DNA of 64,000 nt from Candidatus Thermochlorobacteriaceae bacterium (GTDB taxonomy: Bacteria > Bacteroidota > Chlorobiia > Chlorobiales > Thermochlorobacteraceae), in the NCBI GenBank assembly GCA_029263855.1, contig JAJUFC010000012.1, positions 1 through 64,000 of the forward strand, read 5' to 3'. The notes under the pieces are model-generated. The model did not search any database. It saw only the letters and a list, made by a program, of their open reading frames with translations, and was not told the origin of the DNA. A program made the translations under genes and the position numbers. Shown in pieces: positions 18,401-26,332 of this stretch. Position 1 is the stretch's first letter. Each line of letters starts with the position of its first letter.

Positions 18401-18548
18401 CGGCGATAATGACCGAGCCGGCAAAGGTGATTTGCGGGTCTTCGGAGCGCGAAATGCCGATAAAGGAACTCACGCCAATCGCGGCAAGCGCGAGAAAAAC
18501 CACAATGGTGAATTGGTATTTCTTAACTGAAAATTCGACGAGATTCAT
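15450..18548 (-). CDS. RND efflux transporter, inner-membrane permease
   Basis: This is a 1032-residue AcrB/HAE-type permease: N-terminal TM1 (FTIVVFLALAAIGVSSFI), a periplasmic porter domain, TM2-6 with the GLLVDDSIVVVENTTR motif of TM4, a second periplasmic loop, and TM8-12 (GFIALMGIEIKTSILLVDF). It moves drugs, lipophiles or other toxic compounds outward using the proton gradient. It is the last gene of an operon with DUF2147, TolC-family and adaptor genes, 26 bases after the adaptor gene. A TetR-family gene upstream probably controls it. The substrate cannot be inferred; the sequence does not carry the charged methionine pattern of CusA metal pumps. Confidence 0.95.
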   Translation of the reverse strand: MNLVEFSVKKYQFTIVVFLALAAIGVSSFIGISRSEDPQITFAGSVIIAVYPGASPADIEESVVDKLEEKIAALDNLKTMKTEIEDGLAIIRVEFDANEDADKKYDEVVREVNVVRPDLPADLFSLEVKKISPTDVSIVQVALVSESAPYKDLEQLADKLKTRLESVGGVKESETHGYPERQLRIALNIEKLAMLRLPLNQVLGAIQSNNANIPAGSIDIGSKKFNVKTSGNYKTLDDARNTIVGGAQGNIIFLKDVADVQWDYEDQNYFARFNGKRAVFVTASLKKGQNIFTARKAIEKELSAFEKTLPPAITMQMGFDQSENVEHRLGGLNRDFALAILLVLITLLPLGLRASLVVMVSIPLSLLMGVFMLDAFGFNINQLSIVGFVIALGLLVDDSIVVVENTTRFLRMGYKPVQAAIEATKQINLAVIGATATLIFAFLPLLFLPGGPGQYIRSLPVAVVVTVFASLIVSLTIVPFLSSRFLKEEKDEHGNLFLKLLNRFIEWSYKRVLVWAIANPSKTLLIALGLFVVSIGAFPLIGFSLFPKAGIPQFLITIETPDGASLSETDKATRFVEKTLAESGEIEWFHSNVGKGNPRIYYNVFPKEEKNNVAEVFAKVKHYEETKTVRFFDALRAKFNQYPNARIELKEFENGPPIDAPIAIRLVGENLDSLKAIAARVEKLFLETEGAIYVNNPVRISKTDLKVNINHEKAGIYGVQIADLERSVRMAIAGLNIGKFRSDNGDEYNITVALPRENGASSKQTLEAFDKLYVASVTGAQIPLRQLATLEFQSSPTKINHYNEERAVTITAYVKTGYNTDKVTQDILAKLNAFPFPNGYSFIPAGEIESRQESFGGFGSVILVALFGMMATLILEFGSFRSTLIVFSVVPLGVVGGVLALLLTGYTLSFTAVIGFIALMGIEIKTSILLVDFTNQLREEKGMSIDEAVQKAGEIRFVPVLLTSATAIGGLIPIALEGSGLYSPLAVVIIGGLISSTLLARLVTPVMYKLLPPELETPSTNLGLEPPVKLAD

Positions 18549-18574
18549 TGACGTAGGCGTTTAGGATTGAAGAA

Positions 18575-19630
18575 TTATAGTTTGAGAGCGACCTGCACGC
18601 GCGCGCTATCAGCCAGATACGCCGCGCCATCCGTAATCACAGATTGAACGCCTTCCAAGCCGCTTTCAATCGTGAGTTTATCTTGGTAAAAAAATCCGAA
18701 TTGAACGGGGCGTTTAAGCGCGCGTTGGCTATCGGGCGAAAGCGAATAAACGAAGCCTCTGTTGCCGTCGCCTTCAATAAACGACTCAATCGGAACAAGC
18801 GTCGTGAGCGATTTTGAGGAAGGAAAAATTTCGGCTTTGGCAATCAAGCCTGAAATAAGCCTCGCTCTTGTTTCATCAAGTTTAAGTTCAATCTCAAAAG
18901 TCCCTGTTTGCATCGATGCCGCGCCCGCAATTTGAGAAACCGTCGCTGAAAAAGTCTCATCAGGAAACGCATCTAATTTTACGACGGCTTTATCGCCGAC
19001 ATTCAAGCGCACCGCGTCTTTATCAGCAATGCCGACTTTGACGGCAAAGCCTTGCGATGCATTCGAGAGTTGAAGAATCGGCGCGCCTACGCCAACGAGT
19101 TCATTTTCTTCGGCAAATTTCTTCAAGACCTTGCCCGACGTCGGCGCATAAATTGAAGCATATTGCTGATTGAACTGCGCAATCGTTAGAGCGGATTTGG
19201 CAACTTCGTAGCCTGTGGTGGCGTCTTGCAACTGCTCAAGCGTGGCGACTTTATCATCGTAAAGGCTTTTGACGCGCTTCAAATCGCGCTCCGCTTTTTC
19301 CATTGCGTTTTTTGCTTGGTTTACCTGCGCGTTGATTTCGGACAGTTTCAGCGTGGCAAGCAGTTGTCCTTTCTGGACGACTTGACCTTCTCTGACATAA
19401 ATTTTTTCAAGAATGCCGCCGATTTTGAACGAGAGCCGCGACTCCTCTTTTCCGACAAGCAAACCACTGGCGTAAATTGGCTTCGAGATTCGCACATGCT
19501 CGACTTGCGCCGTCTTTACAAGCGTTGCAGGCGAAGCCGATTCCATATTGAAATTCTTGTTGCCGCAACCGAAAAAGAGCGGGCTTGCCAAAGCGATTGC
19601 GCACAGCGCGATAAGTAACATGGATTTCAT
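18575..19630 (-). CDS. RND efflux periplasmic adaptor (membrane fusion protein), lipoprotein
   Basis: The 351-residue adaptor has a lipoprotein signal with a lipobox-like LFFGC (Cys22). It has the usual order of half-lipoyl segment (LSFKIGGILEKIYVREGQVVQKGQLLATL), coiled-coil hairpin (NAMEKAERDLKRVKSLYDDK), second lipoyl half (IYAPTSGKVLKKFAEENELV), beta-barrel and membrane-proximal domain. It links the permease to the TolC-family channel. Spacing is 13 bases from the TolC gene and 26 bases to the permease gene, so the three are one transcript. Confidence 0.93.
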   Translation of the reverse strand: MKSMLLIALCAIALASPLFFGCGNKNFNMESASPATLVKTAQVEHVRISKPIYASGLLVGKEESRLSFKIGGILEKIYVREGQVVQKGQLLATLKLSEINAQVNQAKNAMEKAERDLKRVKSLYDDKVATLEQLQDATTGYEVAKSALTIAQFNQQYASIYAPTSGKVLKKFAEENELVGVGAPILQLSNASQGFAVKVGIADKDAVRLNVGDKAVVKLDAFPDETFSATVSQIAGAASMQTGTFEIELKLDETRARLISGLIAKAEIFPSSKSLTTLVPIESFIEGDGNRGFVYSLSPDSQRALKRPVQFGFFYQDKLTIESGLEGVQSVITDGAAYLADSARVQVALKL

Positions 19631-19643
19631 CTGTTCCTCCGAG

Positions 19644-20999
19644 TTATTGAGTTGTGAATTTGGAAAGATTGAACGTAGCGGCGACGCGCTCTAATTCTGC
19701 TTGTTTGATGAGTGCGTCGTATCGGGTAATAATGGCGTTGATGCCGGCGTTGGTGAATGTCGCGCGCGAATCCAAGAACTCGACTTGCGAGGCTTGACCT
19801 TGCGCATATTTTTTTGAAACGATTTTGAACGATTCCTCCGCCGCTTTCAATCGCGCTTCGGCGACGGAAATATTTTGCTCAGCAACTCGAGCCTCGTCAA
19901 ATGTGGTGCGCACTTGCAGCGCAATTTGAGACTCCAATTCTTTGTAGCGCGTTTTTAAGCGATTGGCTTCGAGGGTTGCTTGCTCACGTTTGGCTTTGTC
20001 TTGAAAGCCGTTGAAAATGTTCCATTGCGCGATGAGCGAGACGATGGCGAAATCTTGGTCTGAACTGAAATCATATCGATTGCCTTGAAAGCCGTAATCG
20101 ATGCCGAGCGAGAGCGTCGGCAGAAAATCCGCCGTGTAAATGCTGACCGATTTTTCCGCCGCTTGAACGACCGATTGAACTTGTTTGAATTCTTCGCGCG
20201 ATTTGGATTTTTCTTGTGCCGATTCAAGCGACACAGAAAGCATCTCAAATGAAGAATCGGAGATGAGGGCGATGGGCGAGGCAAGCGGACGGTCAAGCAG
20301 AAAGTTGAAAAATTGCTTTGAAGCGTCGTTCAAGCGAAGCGCGACGGCTTGCCTTTGTTTGACGTCGGCAAGTTCGGCTTCGGCGCGAAAGAGCGCGTCT
20401 TTTGTGGCTTTCTCATTTTTGACCAAACTCTGATTGACGCGAACGTTTTCCTCGAGAAGCGGAATCGTTTGTTCGTAAAGTTCAACGACTTTGAGCGTTT
20501 TGGCGTAGTTCAGATAAGCGGTTTTGATTTGTGCGACAAGTTCGCGCGTTTTGGCTTCGGTTTCGGCTTCGGTGGCATCGCGCAAGTGATTTTTGATTTG
20601 ATAATTGAACAAAACCTTTGGCTGAATGAGCGGTTGGCGAAGTTCAAGTTTCGTTTCGCGCTGAAGCGGCAATCGAATATCGAGATTGGTCGGAAACGCG
20701 CTTGACCCCGTGAGTTGATTAAGCGTTGAATAGGCAGGATTGATGAGGTTGCCGAGATTGATAACGTTGCCGTAGAGTTCAGAGGCTCTTGCATTGAGCG
20801 TAATTGAAGGCAGAAATCCGCCGCGCGCCTCGCCGACCGTTTCGTTTGAAACATCAAGCGCGAGTCGCTGTTGGCGCAGCGCGAGATTTTTCTCAACGCC
20901 TTCGCGAATATAATCGTCAAGCGTTTGCGCAGTTGCTGGTGAAATCCATACCACCAAGAGCCAAAGATAAAGGCGATGTGCGAATAAAGCGGTTTTCAT
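19644..20999 (-). CDS. TolC-family outer-membrane efflux protein
   Basis: The 451-residue protein has a Sec signal peptide (LYLWLLVVWISPATAQ). Two long helical repeats typical of TolC follow, each with alanine- and glutamine-rich coiled coils (DATEAETEAKTRELVAQIKTAYLNYAKTLKV; TRYKELESQIALQVRTTFDEARVAEQNI). The motif SVAEARLKAAEESFKI is characteristic of the second repeat. It forms the outer-membrane tunnel for the RND pump encoded downstream and lies 27 bases after the DUF2147 gene. Confidence 0.92.
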   Translation of the reverse strand: MKTALFAHRLYLWLLVVWISPATAQTLDDYIREGVEKNLALRQQRLALDVSNETVGEARGGFLPSITLNARASELYGNVINLGNLINPAYSTLNQLTGSSAFPTNLDIRLPLQRETKLELRQPLIQPKVLFNYQIKNHLRDATEAETEAKTRELVAQIKTAYLNYAKTLKVVELYEQTIPLLEENVRVNQSLVKNEKATKDALFRAEAELADVKQRQAVALRLNDASKQFFNFLLDRPLASPIALISDSSFEMLSVSLESAQEKSKSREEFKQVQSVVQAAEKSVSIYTADFLPTLSLGIDYGFQGNRYDFSSDQDFAIVSLIAQWNIFNGFQDKAKREQATLEANRLKTRYKELESQIALQVRTTFDEARVAEQNISVAEARLKAAEESFKIVSKKYAQGQASQVEFLDSRATFTNAGINAIITRYDALIKQAELERVAATFNLSKFTTQ

Positions 21000-21026
21000 C
21001 GTTAGATTGAGTTTAGTTGATGACGG

Positions 21027-21479
21027 TTATCGTTTTCGCGTCCAAACATCGGTGCGCCCAAAGAGTGAAACGCCGACATAGCCACGCACGCGAAGTTTGT
21101 TTTTATCTTTGCCGTCGTCCTCGAGCGCGAGCAGACACTTGTAGGTTTTGCCATTGTTGGGGTCGTAAATCGTGCCGCCTGACCAATCGTTGTCGCCCTC
21201 ATAAATGAAGCCTGAGAGAATGTTCAAGCCGACCAAGCGTCGTTTTTGAAGCGCGGGATTGGGGTTGTTTTTGTCGAGATTGGTCGTATCGGCAACGCCT
21301 TGACCGTCGCCGAGAATCCGCCCCGAATATCTCCCGTTTGGCGTTTTGTAAATTTCAATCGTTCCCGATTTATCGCCCGTAATCCAGATGCCGATGATGT
21401 CGTCAGCGGAATTTTTTGTTTGCCCGAAAGCGATTTCCGAGAAGACCGAGAGCGCGAGCAATGCGATGATGACGTTCAT
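21027..21479 (-). CDS. DUF2147 family exported protein
   Basis: The 150-residue protein has a clear signal peptide (MNVIIALLALSVFSEIAFGQ). Its single domain starts DDIIGIWITGDKSGTIEIYK and ends YVGVSLFGRTDVWTRK, the pattern of DUF2147. It contains the usual GTIYDPNNGKTYKCLL strand pair and is probably a small periplasmic beta-barrel. The family has no proven function. Here it is the first gene of the efflux operon, 27 bases ahead of the TolC gene, with an operator-like box 32-47 bases before its start. Confidence 0.88.
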   Translation of the reverse strand: MNVIIALLALSVFSEIAFGQTKNSADDIIGIWITGDKSGTIEIYKTPNGRYSGRILGDGQGVADTTNLDKNNPNPALQKRRLVGLNILSGFIYEGDNDWSGGTIYDPNNGKTYKCLLALEDDGKDKNKLRVRGYVGVSLFGRTDVWTRKR

Positions 21480-21510
21480 AGTTTGTTTTTTTTAATCGTT
21501 GAAATAAAAA

Positions 21511-21526
21511 TGAACATTGTTTAATT
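21511..21526 (-). promoter_or_regulatory. Operator-like box 1, upstream of the efflux operon
   Basis: The minus strand reads AATTAAACAATGTTCA, which contains the near-palindrome TAAACA-A-TGTTCA. It is 32-47 bases before the DUF2147 start codon. An exact copy in opposite orientation lies at 21671-21686, and a related box overlaps the tetR promoter. It is probably a TetR-family binding site. Confidence 0.55.
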
Positions 21527-21670
21527 AGAGTTAAAATTTTTTTACAATTCTACGACTTGGCTTGAAAAAGAGCATTGCTATTTGGATAAACGGATAAAAA
21601 ATCAGACAAACGGTCGTTTTTCATAGATGAGCGGTAAAATTGTTTGAATTAAAATTGAATAAAGTAATAA

Positions 21671-21686
21671 AATTAAACAATGTTCA
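21671..21686 (+). promoter_or_regulatory. Operator-like box 2, exact inverted copy of box 1
   Basis: AATTAAACAATGTTCA on the plus strand is the exact reverse complement of 21511-21526. The two lie 144 bases apart, just beyond the tetR stop. Two identical inverted sites at this spacing could allow binding of two dimers or a DNA loop. Confidence 0.5.
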
Positions 21687-21703
21687 ATAACAAGATAAAA
21701 AAA

Positions 21704-22321
21704 TTACGCAAGTTCTTTTTGAGCAAGCGCGCTCATCATATAGTCCATTCCTTTTTTCATCAGTTTTTTTGTCGTTTCCATTGAGTAAATGTATCGGTCG
21801 CGAAGAATAAGCGACGCGATGCCGTGAACGTGCGCCCAAAACATCATGCTTGCCGCTTTGGAATCGCCTTTTGGAATGTAGCCTTCGTCCATCGCCAACT
21901 TGACAGTTGCATGCAAGACATCGAAGGCTTTTTCGCCCACGTGCCAACCGTCGCTCTCGGCGATTTTTTTGCCCGATGTTGCAGAGATAAACATCAGGTC
22001 GTAGCGTTGGGGATTTTCAAAGGCGAATTTGAGATAGGCTTCGCCGATGTTTTTAAGCCGCTCCATAGGAGAGCCGAATAAAGCGGCGCTACGGAGCGTG
22101 TCGAAAAAATGTTCAAAGGCTTGAAAGTGTAGGGCGTAGAAAATCTCGTCTTTGTCTTTGAAGTAAGAGTAAATCGCGCCCGGCGTGTATTCAATCGCGT
22201 CGGCGATATTGCGAATGGTAACGGATTCAAACCCATCCTTCATCCAAAGGTTTAGCGCGGCATTTAAGATAAGCTGTCGCGTTTCTTCGCGTTCTCGCTC
22301 TCGGCGTTCGATGCTACCCAT
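21704..22321 (-). CDS. TetR/AcrR family transcriptional regulator
   Basis: This is a 205-residue TetR-type repressor. The N-terminal helix-turn-helix (TRQLILNAALNLWMKDGFESVTIRNIADAIEYTPGAIYSYFKDKDEIFYAL) is textbook, and the C-terminal half carries the FENPQRYDLMF segment of the WHG ligand-binding group. It lies upstream of, and on the same strand as, the DUF2147-TolC-adaptor-RND operon, with 224 bases between. TetR regulators of such pumps usually repress until a substrate binds. The boxes found near its own start and in the downstream intergenic region support control of both itself and the pump. Confidence 0.93.
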   Translation of the reverse strand: MGSIERREREREETRQLILNAALNLWMKDGFESVTIRNIADAIEYTPGAIYSYFKDKDEIFYALHFQAFEHFFDTLRSAALFGSPMERLKNIGEAYLKFAFENPQRYDLMFISATSGKKIAESDGWHVGEKAFDVLHATVKLAMDEGYIPKGDSKAASMMFWAHVHGIASLILRDRYIYSMETTKKLMKKGMDYMMSALAQKELA

Positions 22322-22340
22322 TCAAAAAATTATTAAAGAT

Positions 22341-22369
22341 ATTTTAAACGCTGTTCAACTTTCGAACAA
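22341..22369 (-). promoter_or_regulatory. Candidate tetR promoter overlapped by an operator-like palindrome
   Basis: On the minus strand TTGTTC (22364-22369) and TAAAAT (22341-22346) are separated by exactly 17 bases and lie 19 bases before the tetR ATG. The palindrome TGTTC-N7-GAACA (22352-22368) fills the -35 and spacer. The plus strand here also reads TTAAAC-GC-TGTTCAA (22344-22358), matching boxes 1 and 2. This arrangement fits autorepression. Confidence 0.5.
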
Positions 22370-22402
22370 GGATAAAAAAAGTTTCGTAAATCTCAAAATT
22401 CA

Positions 22403-23632
22403 CTAATCAGCTGGCGGACGGAATTCGGGGAAGGTTTGATAAAACTTACCGATTTCTAAATAATCTTCGCACATGCCACGCTTGTCGCCTAAGGTTTGGC
22501 GGCGGGTTAAACTCTCATTCAAAAAGTGGTGAGCGGATTCAGCGTTGCCTAAGTGCCGATAGGTTGAGCCTAAACCGTGCAACGCAAGCCCCTCCCCAAA
22601 TTGATGCCCAACTTCGCGGAACAAGTGAAGGCTACGCTCAAACACGCGCTTGGCGTCGTCTAATTCGCCTTGGATTTGATGTGCAGAAGCAATGTTGATA
22701 AGCGATTCGCCAATGCTGACCTTATCGCTCATCTCTTCGGCAAGTTTCAGCCCTTGCTCAAAAAAGGAACGCGCTTGTGCATAGTTTCCAAGTTTGAAAT
22801 AAACTTGTCCGATGCCGTCGAGCGCAAACGATTCGCCTTGCGCAAGGTGATGCTCGCGGCTAAGCATAAGTTCGGATTGATAATACTCCAACGCCCGCGC
22901 ATAGTCGCCGAGATTGGCGAAGATGTTGCCGATGTTGTGCATTAAGCCTAATTCGCTGACCAAATCTTTGCACTTCTTGAAGAGTGCGAGGCTCTGTTGA
23001 TAAACATCGAGCGCGTCGTTGTATTTGCCTGTTTCGTTGTAAATGTTGCCAAGATTGTTCAAGGCTTGTGCTACACCGTATTCTTCACCCGCGAGTTCCC
23101 AAATTTTCAGGCACTTTTGATAGGCGGCAATGGCATCATCGTAGTTGCCTTGGGTGCGATAAACCGTGCCAATGTTGTTGAAGGCTTGCGCTGTGCCGTC
23201 GCTATTGCCGTTGCGATGATAAAGCGAAAGGGCTTCGCCATATGCACTTAGCGAAGTTTCATAACTGCCGAAACTCCACATTGCGCGACCAAGATTCATC
23301 TGCGCTTCTGCAAGTTGAATCTCGTCGCTGGCTTCCGCCGCAAAGGCGAGCGCGTCTTCGGCTTTTTGAAGCGAGAGATTGTAATCCGAAAGGCGATACA
23401 AGCAAAGCGACATCAAGTTCAGGGCTTGCGCGAGCAGGGAGAGGGCTTCGGGTGATTGACGGTTACGACGAATTTGCAGGTGATAGGCTTCTTCGGCGAG
23501 CGAAAAAGCGCGTCGGTCGTCGCGATTGGCAAGTTTGCGTGAAAGTGCAAGCAGAAGCGGAATCCGCTCAGCATCTCTCTGTGTGGAGCGCAGTTTTGTT
23601 TCGAGTTCAGTGATGGATTCAGGAATGGACAT
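22403..23632 (-). CDS. TPR-repeat protein without a recognisable output domain
   Basis: The 409-residue soluble protein is made almost entirely of TPR units of about 40 residues (for example AFNNIGTVYRTQGNYDDAIAAYQKCLKI and ALNNLGNIYNETGKYNDALDVYQQSLAL). Its N-terminal 100 residues (LLLALSRKLANRDDRRAFSLAEEAY, then LYRLSDYNLSLQKAEDAL) resemble those of the TPR histidine kinase at 8.8-11 kb and the TPR protein at 31 kb. It has no kinase, receiver or cyclase domain, so it is probably a scaffold or sensor partner. It starts 3 bases after the mpl stop, so translation may be coupled. Confidence 0.85.
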   Translation of the reverse strand: MSIPESITELETKLRSTQRDAERIPLLLALSRKLANRDDRRAFSLAEEAYHLQIRRNRQSPEALSLLAQALNLMSLCLYRLSDYNLSLQKAEDALAFAAEASDEIQLAEAQMNLGRAMWSFGSYETSLSAYGEALSLYHRNGNSDGTAQAFNNIGTVYRTQGNYDDAIAAYQKCLKIWELAGEEYGVAQALNNLGNIYNETGKYNDALDVYQQSLALFKKCKDLVSELGLMHNIGNIFANLGDYARALEYYQSELMLSREHHLAQGESFALDGIGQVYFKLGNYAQARSFFEQGLKLAEEMSDKVSIGESLINIASAHQIQGELDDAKRVFERSLHLFREVGHQFGEGLALHGLGSTYRHLGNAESAHHFLNESLTRRQTLGDKRGMCEDYLEIGKFYQTFPEFRPPAD

Positions 23633-23635
23633 CGT

Positions 23636-25063
23636 TCAACGAGTTTTCAGAGTTTCGACTATGTGCGCTTTCAAATTTCCGAAAGCACCGTTGCTCATCG
23701 CAAGAATCACATCGCCACGATGTAAACGGCAAGATAAAAAATTTACAATATCCAACGGATAATTTTTTGGCGCGGGCACAGGCGACGCATATCCGATTTT
23801 CCCTTGCGATTCAAGTTCGGAAACAATTTTCTTTGTGTCCAAACGCTCTTCGGATGCATAGCGTTCAGGGCGGTCAATCGCGCCAAGCGCAACCACATCG
23901 GCAAGTTCAAAACACTCGACTAATTCTTTCTGAAAAATGTTGCGCGTGGTAGTGTTGGAGCGCGGCTCAAAGCACGCAACGATTCGGCGATTCGGATACT
24001 TCTGCCGCACGGCTTTAAGCGTTTCGCGAATTGCCGTCGGGTGGTGGGCAAAATCATCAATCAGCGTAATGCCATTCACTTCTGCAACGACTTCCAAGCG
24101 TCGCTTTGCATTCTTGAACGAACTCAATCCGCGTTGAAGCATTTCCACGCTGAACCCTAAATGAAGACAAGCCGAGAGCGTTGCAAGCGCGTTGCGAACA
24201 TTATGTTCGCCTAAAAGTGGTGAGCAAAAACGTGCCACAAATTTGCCGTGCTTATGCAAAGAAAAATGCGTGTCATTCGTGCCGTAATCAATCTCGTGCG
24301 CTTGCCATGTGGCATTTTCTCCAAAGCCAAAAGTTTGAACAGGTGCAACGCATTTTTCCGAAATGCGCAACAGGCGTGCGTCGTCGGCGTTGAGAAGCAC
24401 AAGCCCGTTTTGCGGCACAAGGTTAAGAAAGCGTTTGAAGGAAAGTTCTATGTCGCTAATGGAATGGAAAATATCGGCGTGGTCAAATTCAAGATTATTG
24501 ACGATGGCAATATCGGGGCGGTAGTGAAGAAATTTACTGCGCTTATCAAAAAAGGCGGTATCGTATTCATCGCCTTCGGTAACGAAATATCCATTGGTTT
24601 CGCGTTTGGACGCACGACAGCCTTCGCCAAAATTTTCAGGAATGCCGCCGATTAAAAATCCGGGCGAGGCGTTGCACGATTCCAATAGCCATGCCAGAAG
24701 TGAAGTCGTGGTCGTTTTGCCGTGCGTGCCTGACACCACTAACGACGTGTGCCGCTGAATCAAGTATTCACGCACGATTTCAGGCATTGAGACCAATTTC
24801 AACCGTCGATTCAGCGCGACTTCCAACTCTGGATTGCCGCGCGAAATCGCATTACCCACAACGATTCGCTCAGGCGTTAGCGTCTCTAAATGCTCGGCAT
24901 TGTAGCCGTTGAAATATGTAATTCCATTGAGTTCCAAAAAATCGCTCATTGGCGGATAGACATTCGCATCGACGCCTGAAATGCGGTATCCAAGTTTTGA
25001 AAGTGCGACGGCAACGCTTGCCATTGCTGTGCCGCCAATTCCGAGAAAGTAAAAATCAAACAT
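23636..25063 (-). CDS. mpl: UDP-N-acetylmuramate:L-Ala-gamma-D-Glu-meso-DAP ligase
   Basis: This is a 475-residue Mur ligase: N-terminal Rossmann FLGIGGTAMASVAVALSKLG, ATP-binding GTHGKTTTTS, then the Mpl-type block EGDEYDTAFFDKRSKFLHYRPDIAIVNNLEFDHADIF that separates Mpl from MurC, the NVRNALA motif, and the C-terminal domain with DDFAHHPTAI and FEPRSNTTTRNIF. It reattaches recycled murein tripeptide to UDP-MurNAc in the cytoplasm. Together with murQ it indicates a peptidoglycan recycling route. The TPR gene follows 3 bases downstream. Confidence 0.93.
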   Translation of the reverse strand: MFDFYFLGIGGTAMASVAVALSKLGYRISGVDANVYPPMSDFLELNGITYFNGYNAEHLETLTPERIVVGNAISRGNPELEVALNRRLKLVSMPEIVREYLIQRHTSLVVSGTHGKTTTTSLLAWLLESCNASPGFLIGGIPENFGEGCRASKRETNGYFVTEGDEYDTAFFDKRSKFLHYRPDIAIVNNLEFDHADIFHSISDIELSFKRFLNLVPQNGLVLLNADDARLLRISEKCVAPVQTFGFGENATWQAHEIDYGTNDTHFSLHKHGKFVARFCSPLLGEHNVRNALATLSACLHLGFSVEMLQRGLSSFKNAKRRLEVVAEVNGITLIDDFAHHPTAIRETLKAVRQKYPNRRIVACFEPRSNTTTRNIFQKELVECFELADVVALGAIDRPERYASEERLDTKKIVSELESQGKIGYASPVPAPKNYPLDIVNFLSCRLHRGDVILAMSNGAFGNLKAHIVETLKTR

Positions 25064-25117
25064 TCACATTGAGAGGTGAAATTGTGTGAAGCCACAAAAT
25101 AGCATCTAAACAGGGAA

Positions 25118-25987
25118 TCATCGGAATCGCATCTGCAATTGTTCAATACGATAAACCGTTGCCTTCTTTGACGGCGCGAACGTGAAGGCGAAATTTTCGG
25201 GGTTGACTTCGCGCTCATTATAGCGAATGAAAAGTTGGCGCGATGTGTAAGCGCTGTCAGAAGTATAATCGTAGGCGACGAGTTCAACTTCTTTCGGAAG
25301 CGGACGCGGCAAGCGTTGTAAGGCTTCAAAGCCGCTGAAGAAAATCGCGCCGAGTGTTTTGCCATCGCGCTTTACCAAACGGAGCGATTCAACCGATGCC
25401 GTTGCGGAATCAACCTCAATCACTTCGTCGAGCTCGCCATTCTTCAAAAAGAACGCGACCTTTCCATCGCCGACGCTTGCCTTGTAGAGAAAAGATGTCG
25501 CCGTATCAATGCGAGGCAATCCCAAAAACGCGTCGAGCAAATCGGAAAAATTCGCTGAAAGTCCTGTAATGCGTTGAAGGTTAGCGGGTGAGTTTTCGCC
25601 GAGATACAAGCGTTTTTCGAGCGGACTGTAAAGAAAAACGCTATCGGTGCGCAAGAGCGCGTCAAAGGCGGTAATGCCGAAGAAAATTGAGCCTGTCAGT
25701 TGCAGGGCTTCGCCGCGTTTAATGCGCATGGTGCAGTTTAGGCGTTGGTTCATTTCGGGCGTGCGAATCTGCATTGAGCCGTCGCCGTGCATTGTCTTGA
25801 ACGTCGCAATCCCTTCCATTGAGCGTTCAAACAGCTGCAAAAGCGATGAATCAAGTTGTGTTTCGGCTTTGGTCGATAAATCTGATTTTGGAATCTCCTT
25901 TGCCGTCCGACACCCGAAAAAGAAAGTCAAGACGAGAAAGAGCGCAACAAGAAAAAGAGATTTTGAGAAACGCGGTAGAGCAGTCAT
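25118..25987 (-). CDS. DUF4292 family outer-membrane lipoprotein
   Basis: The 289-residue protein has a lipoprotein signal ending TFFFGC (Cys26). The domain begins around GIATFKTMHGDGSMQIRTPEMNQRLNCTMRIKRGEALQLTGSIFFGITAFDALLRTDSVFLYSPLEKRLYLGE, the pattern of DUF4292, a LolA/LolB-like half-barrel found in Bacteroidota and relatives. A role in carrying or inserting lipids or lipoproteins at the outer membrane is plausible from the fold but unproven. It is transcribed towards mpl, 54 bases away, with a 345-base divergent region behind it. Confidence 0.85.
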   Translation of the reverse strand: MTALPRFSKSLFLVALFLVLTFFFGCRTAKEIPKSDLSTKAETQLDSSLLQLFERSMEGIATFKTMHGDGSMQIRTPEMNQRLNCTMRIKRGEALQLTGSIFFGITAFDALLRTDSVFLYSPLEKRLYLGENSPANLQRITGLSANFSDLLDAFLGLPRIDTATSFLYKASVGDGKVAFFLKNGELDEVIEVDSATASVESLRLVKRDGKTLGAIFFSGFEALQRLPRPLPKEVELVAYDYTSDSAYTSRQLFIRYNEREVNPENFAFTFAPSKKATVYRIEQLQMRFR

Positions 25988-26332
25988 TTGAAATTGACGG
26001 TTGAGTTAAAGCACGTCTCAATTTGAGATTATGCAAAAACGCAGAGCGCGTAAAAAAGGTGCAAGAACGCTAAAAATGATGGAGAATGCTAAAAATTGCA
26101 CGTCATTTTGATAGGTTAAAAAAATTAGGAAAAAATCCTTTTTTGCTTGTGAGAATTAAAGTAAAAGTGTTAAAATTGTTCTTGAAAGTAAGGCAAAACA
26201 AGGTTACGAAAGTGTAAAACTTTGTGCGAAAATCTCAGTTTGTTTTGCAAAAATTCTATATTCAAAACGAAATGACGGCATTGCGCCTTCATAAAGTTTC
26301 TTTCACAACACTCAAAAACAGGAGAAAAAGAA
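25988..26332. other. AT-rich divergent intergenic region
   Basis: These 345 bases separate the DUF4292 gene (minus) and ilvE (plus) and must hold both promoters. I see no RNA gene or convincing sigma consensus. Present are a 13-base palindrome TCTCAATTTGAGA (26016-26028) about 30 bases before the DUF4292 start, two direct copies of GCTAAAAAT (26069-26077, 26088-26096), and a 7-bp inverted pair AAAATGA/TCATTTT (26073-26079, 26103-26109). A good ribosome-binding site AGGAG (26320-26324) precedes the ilvE ATG. Confidence 0.6.
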
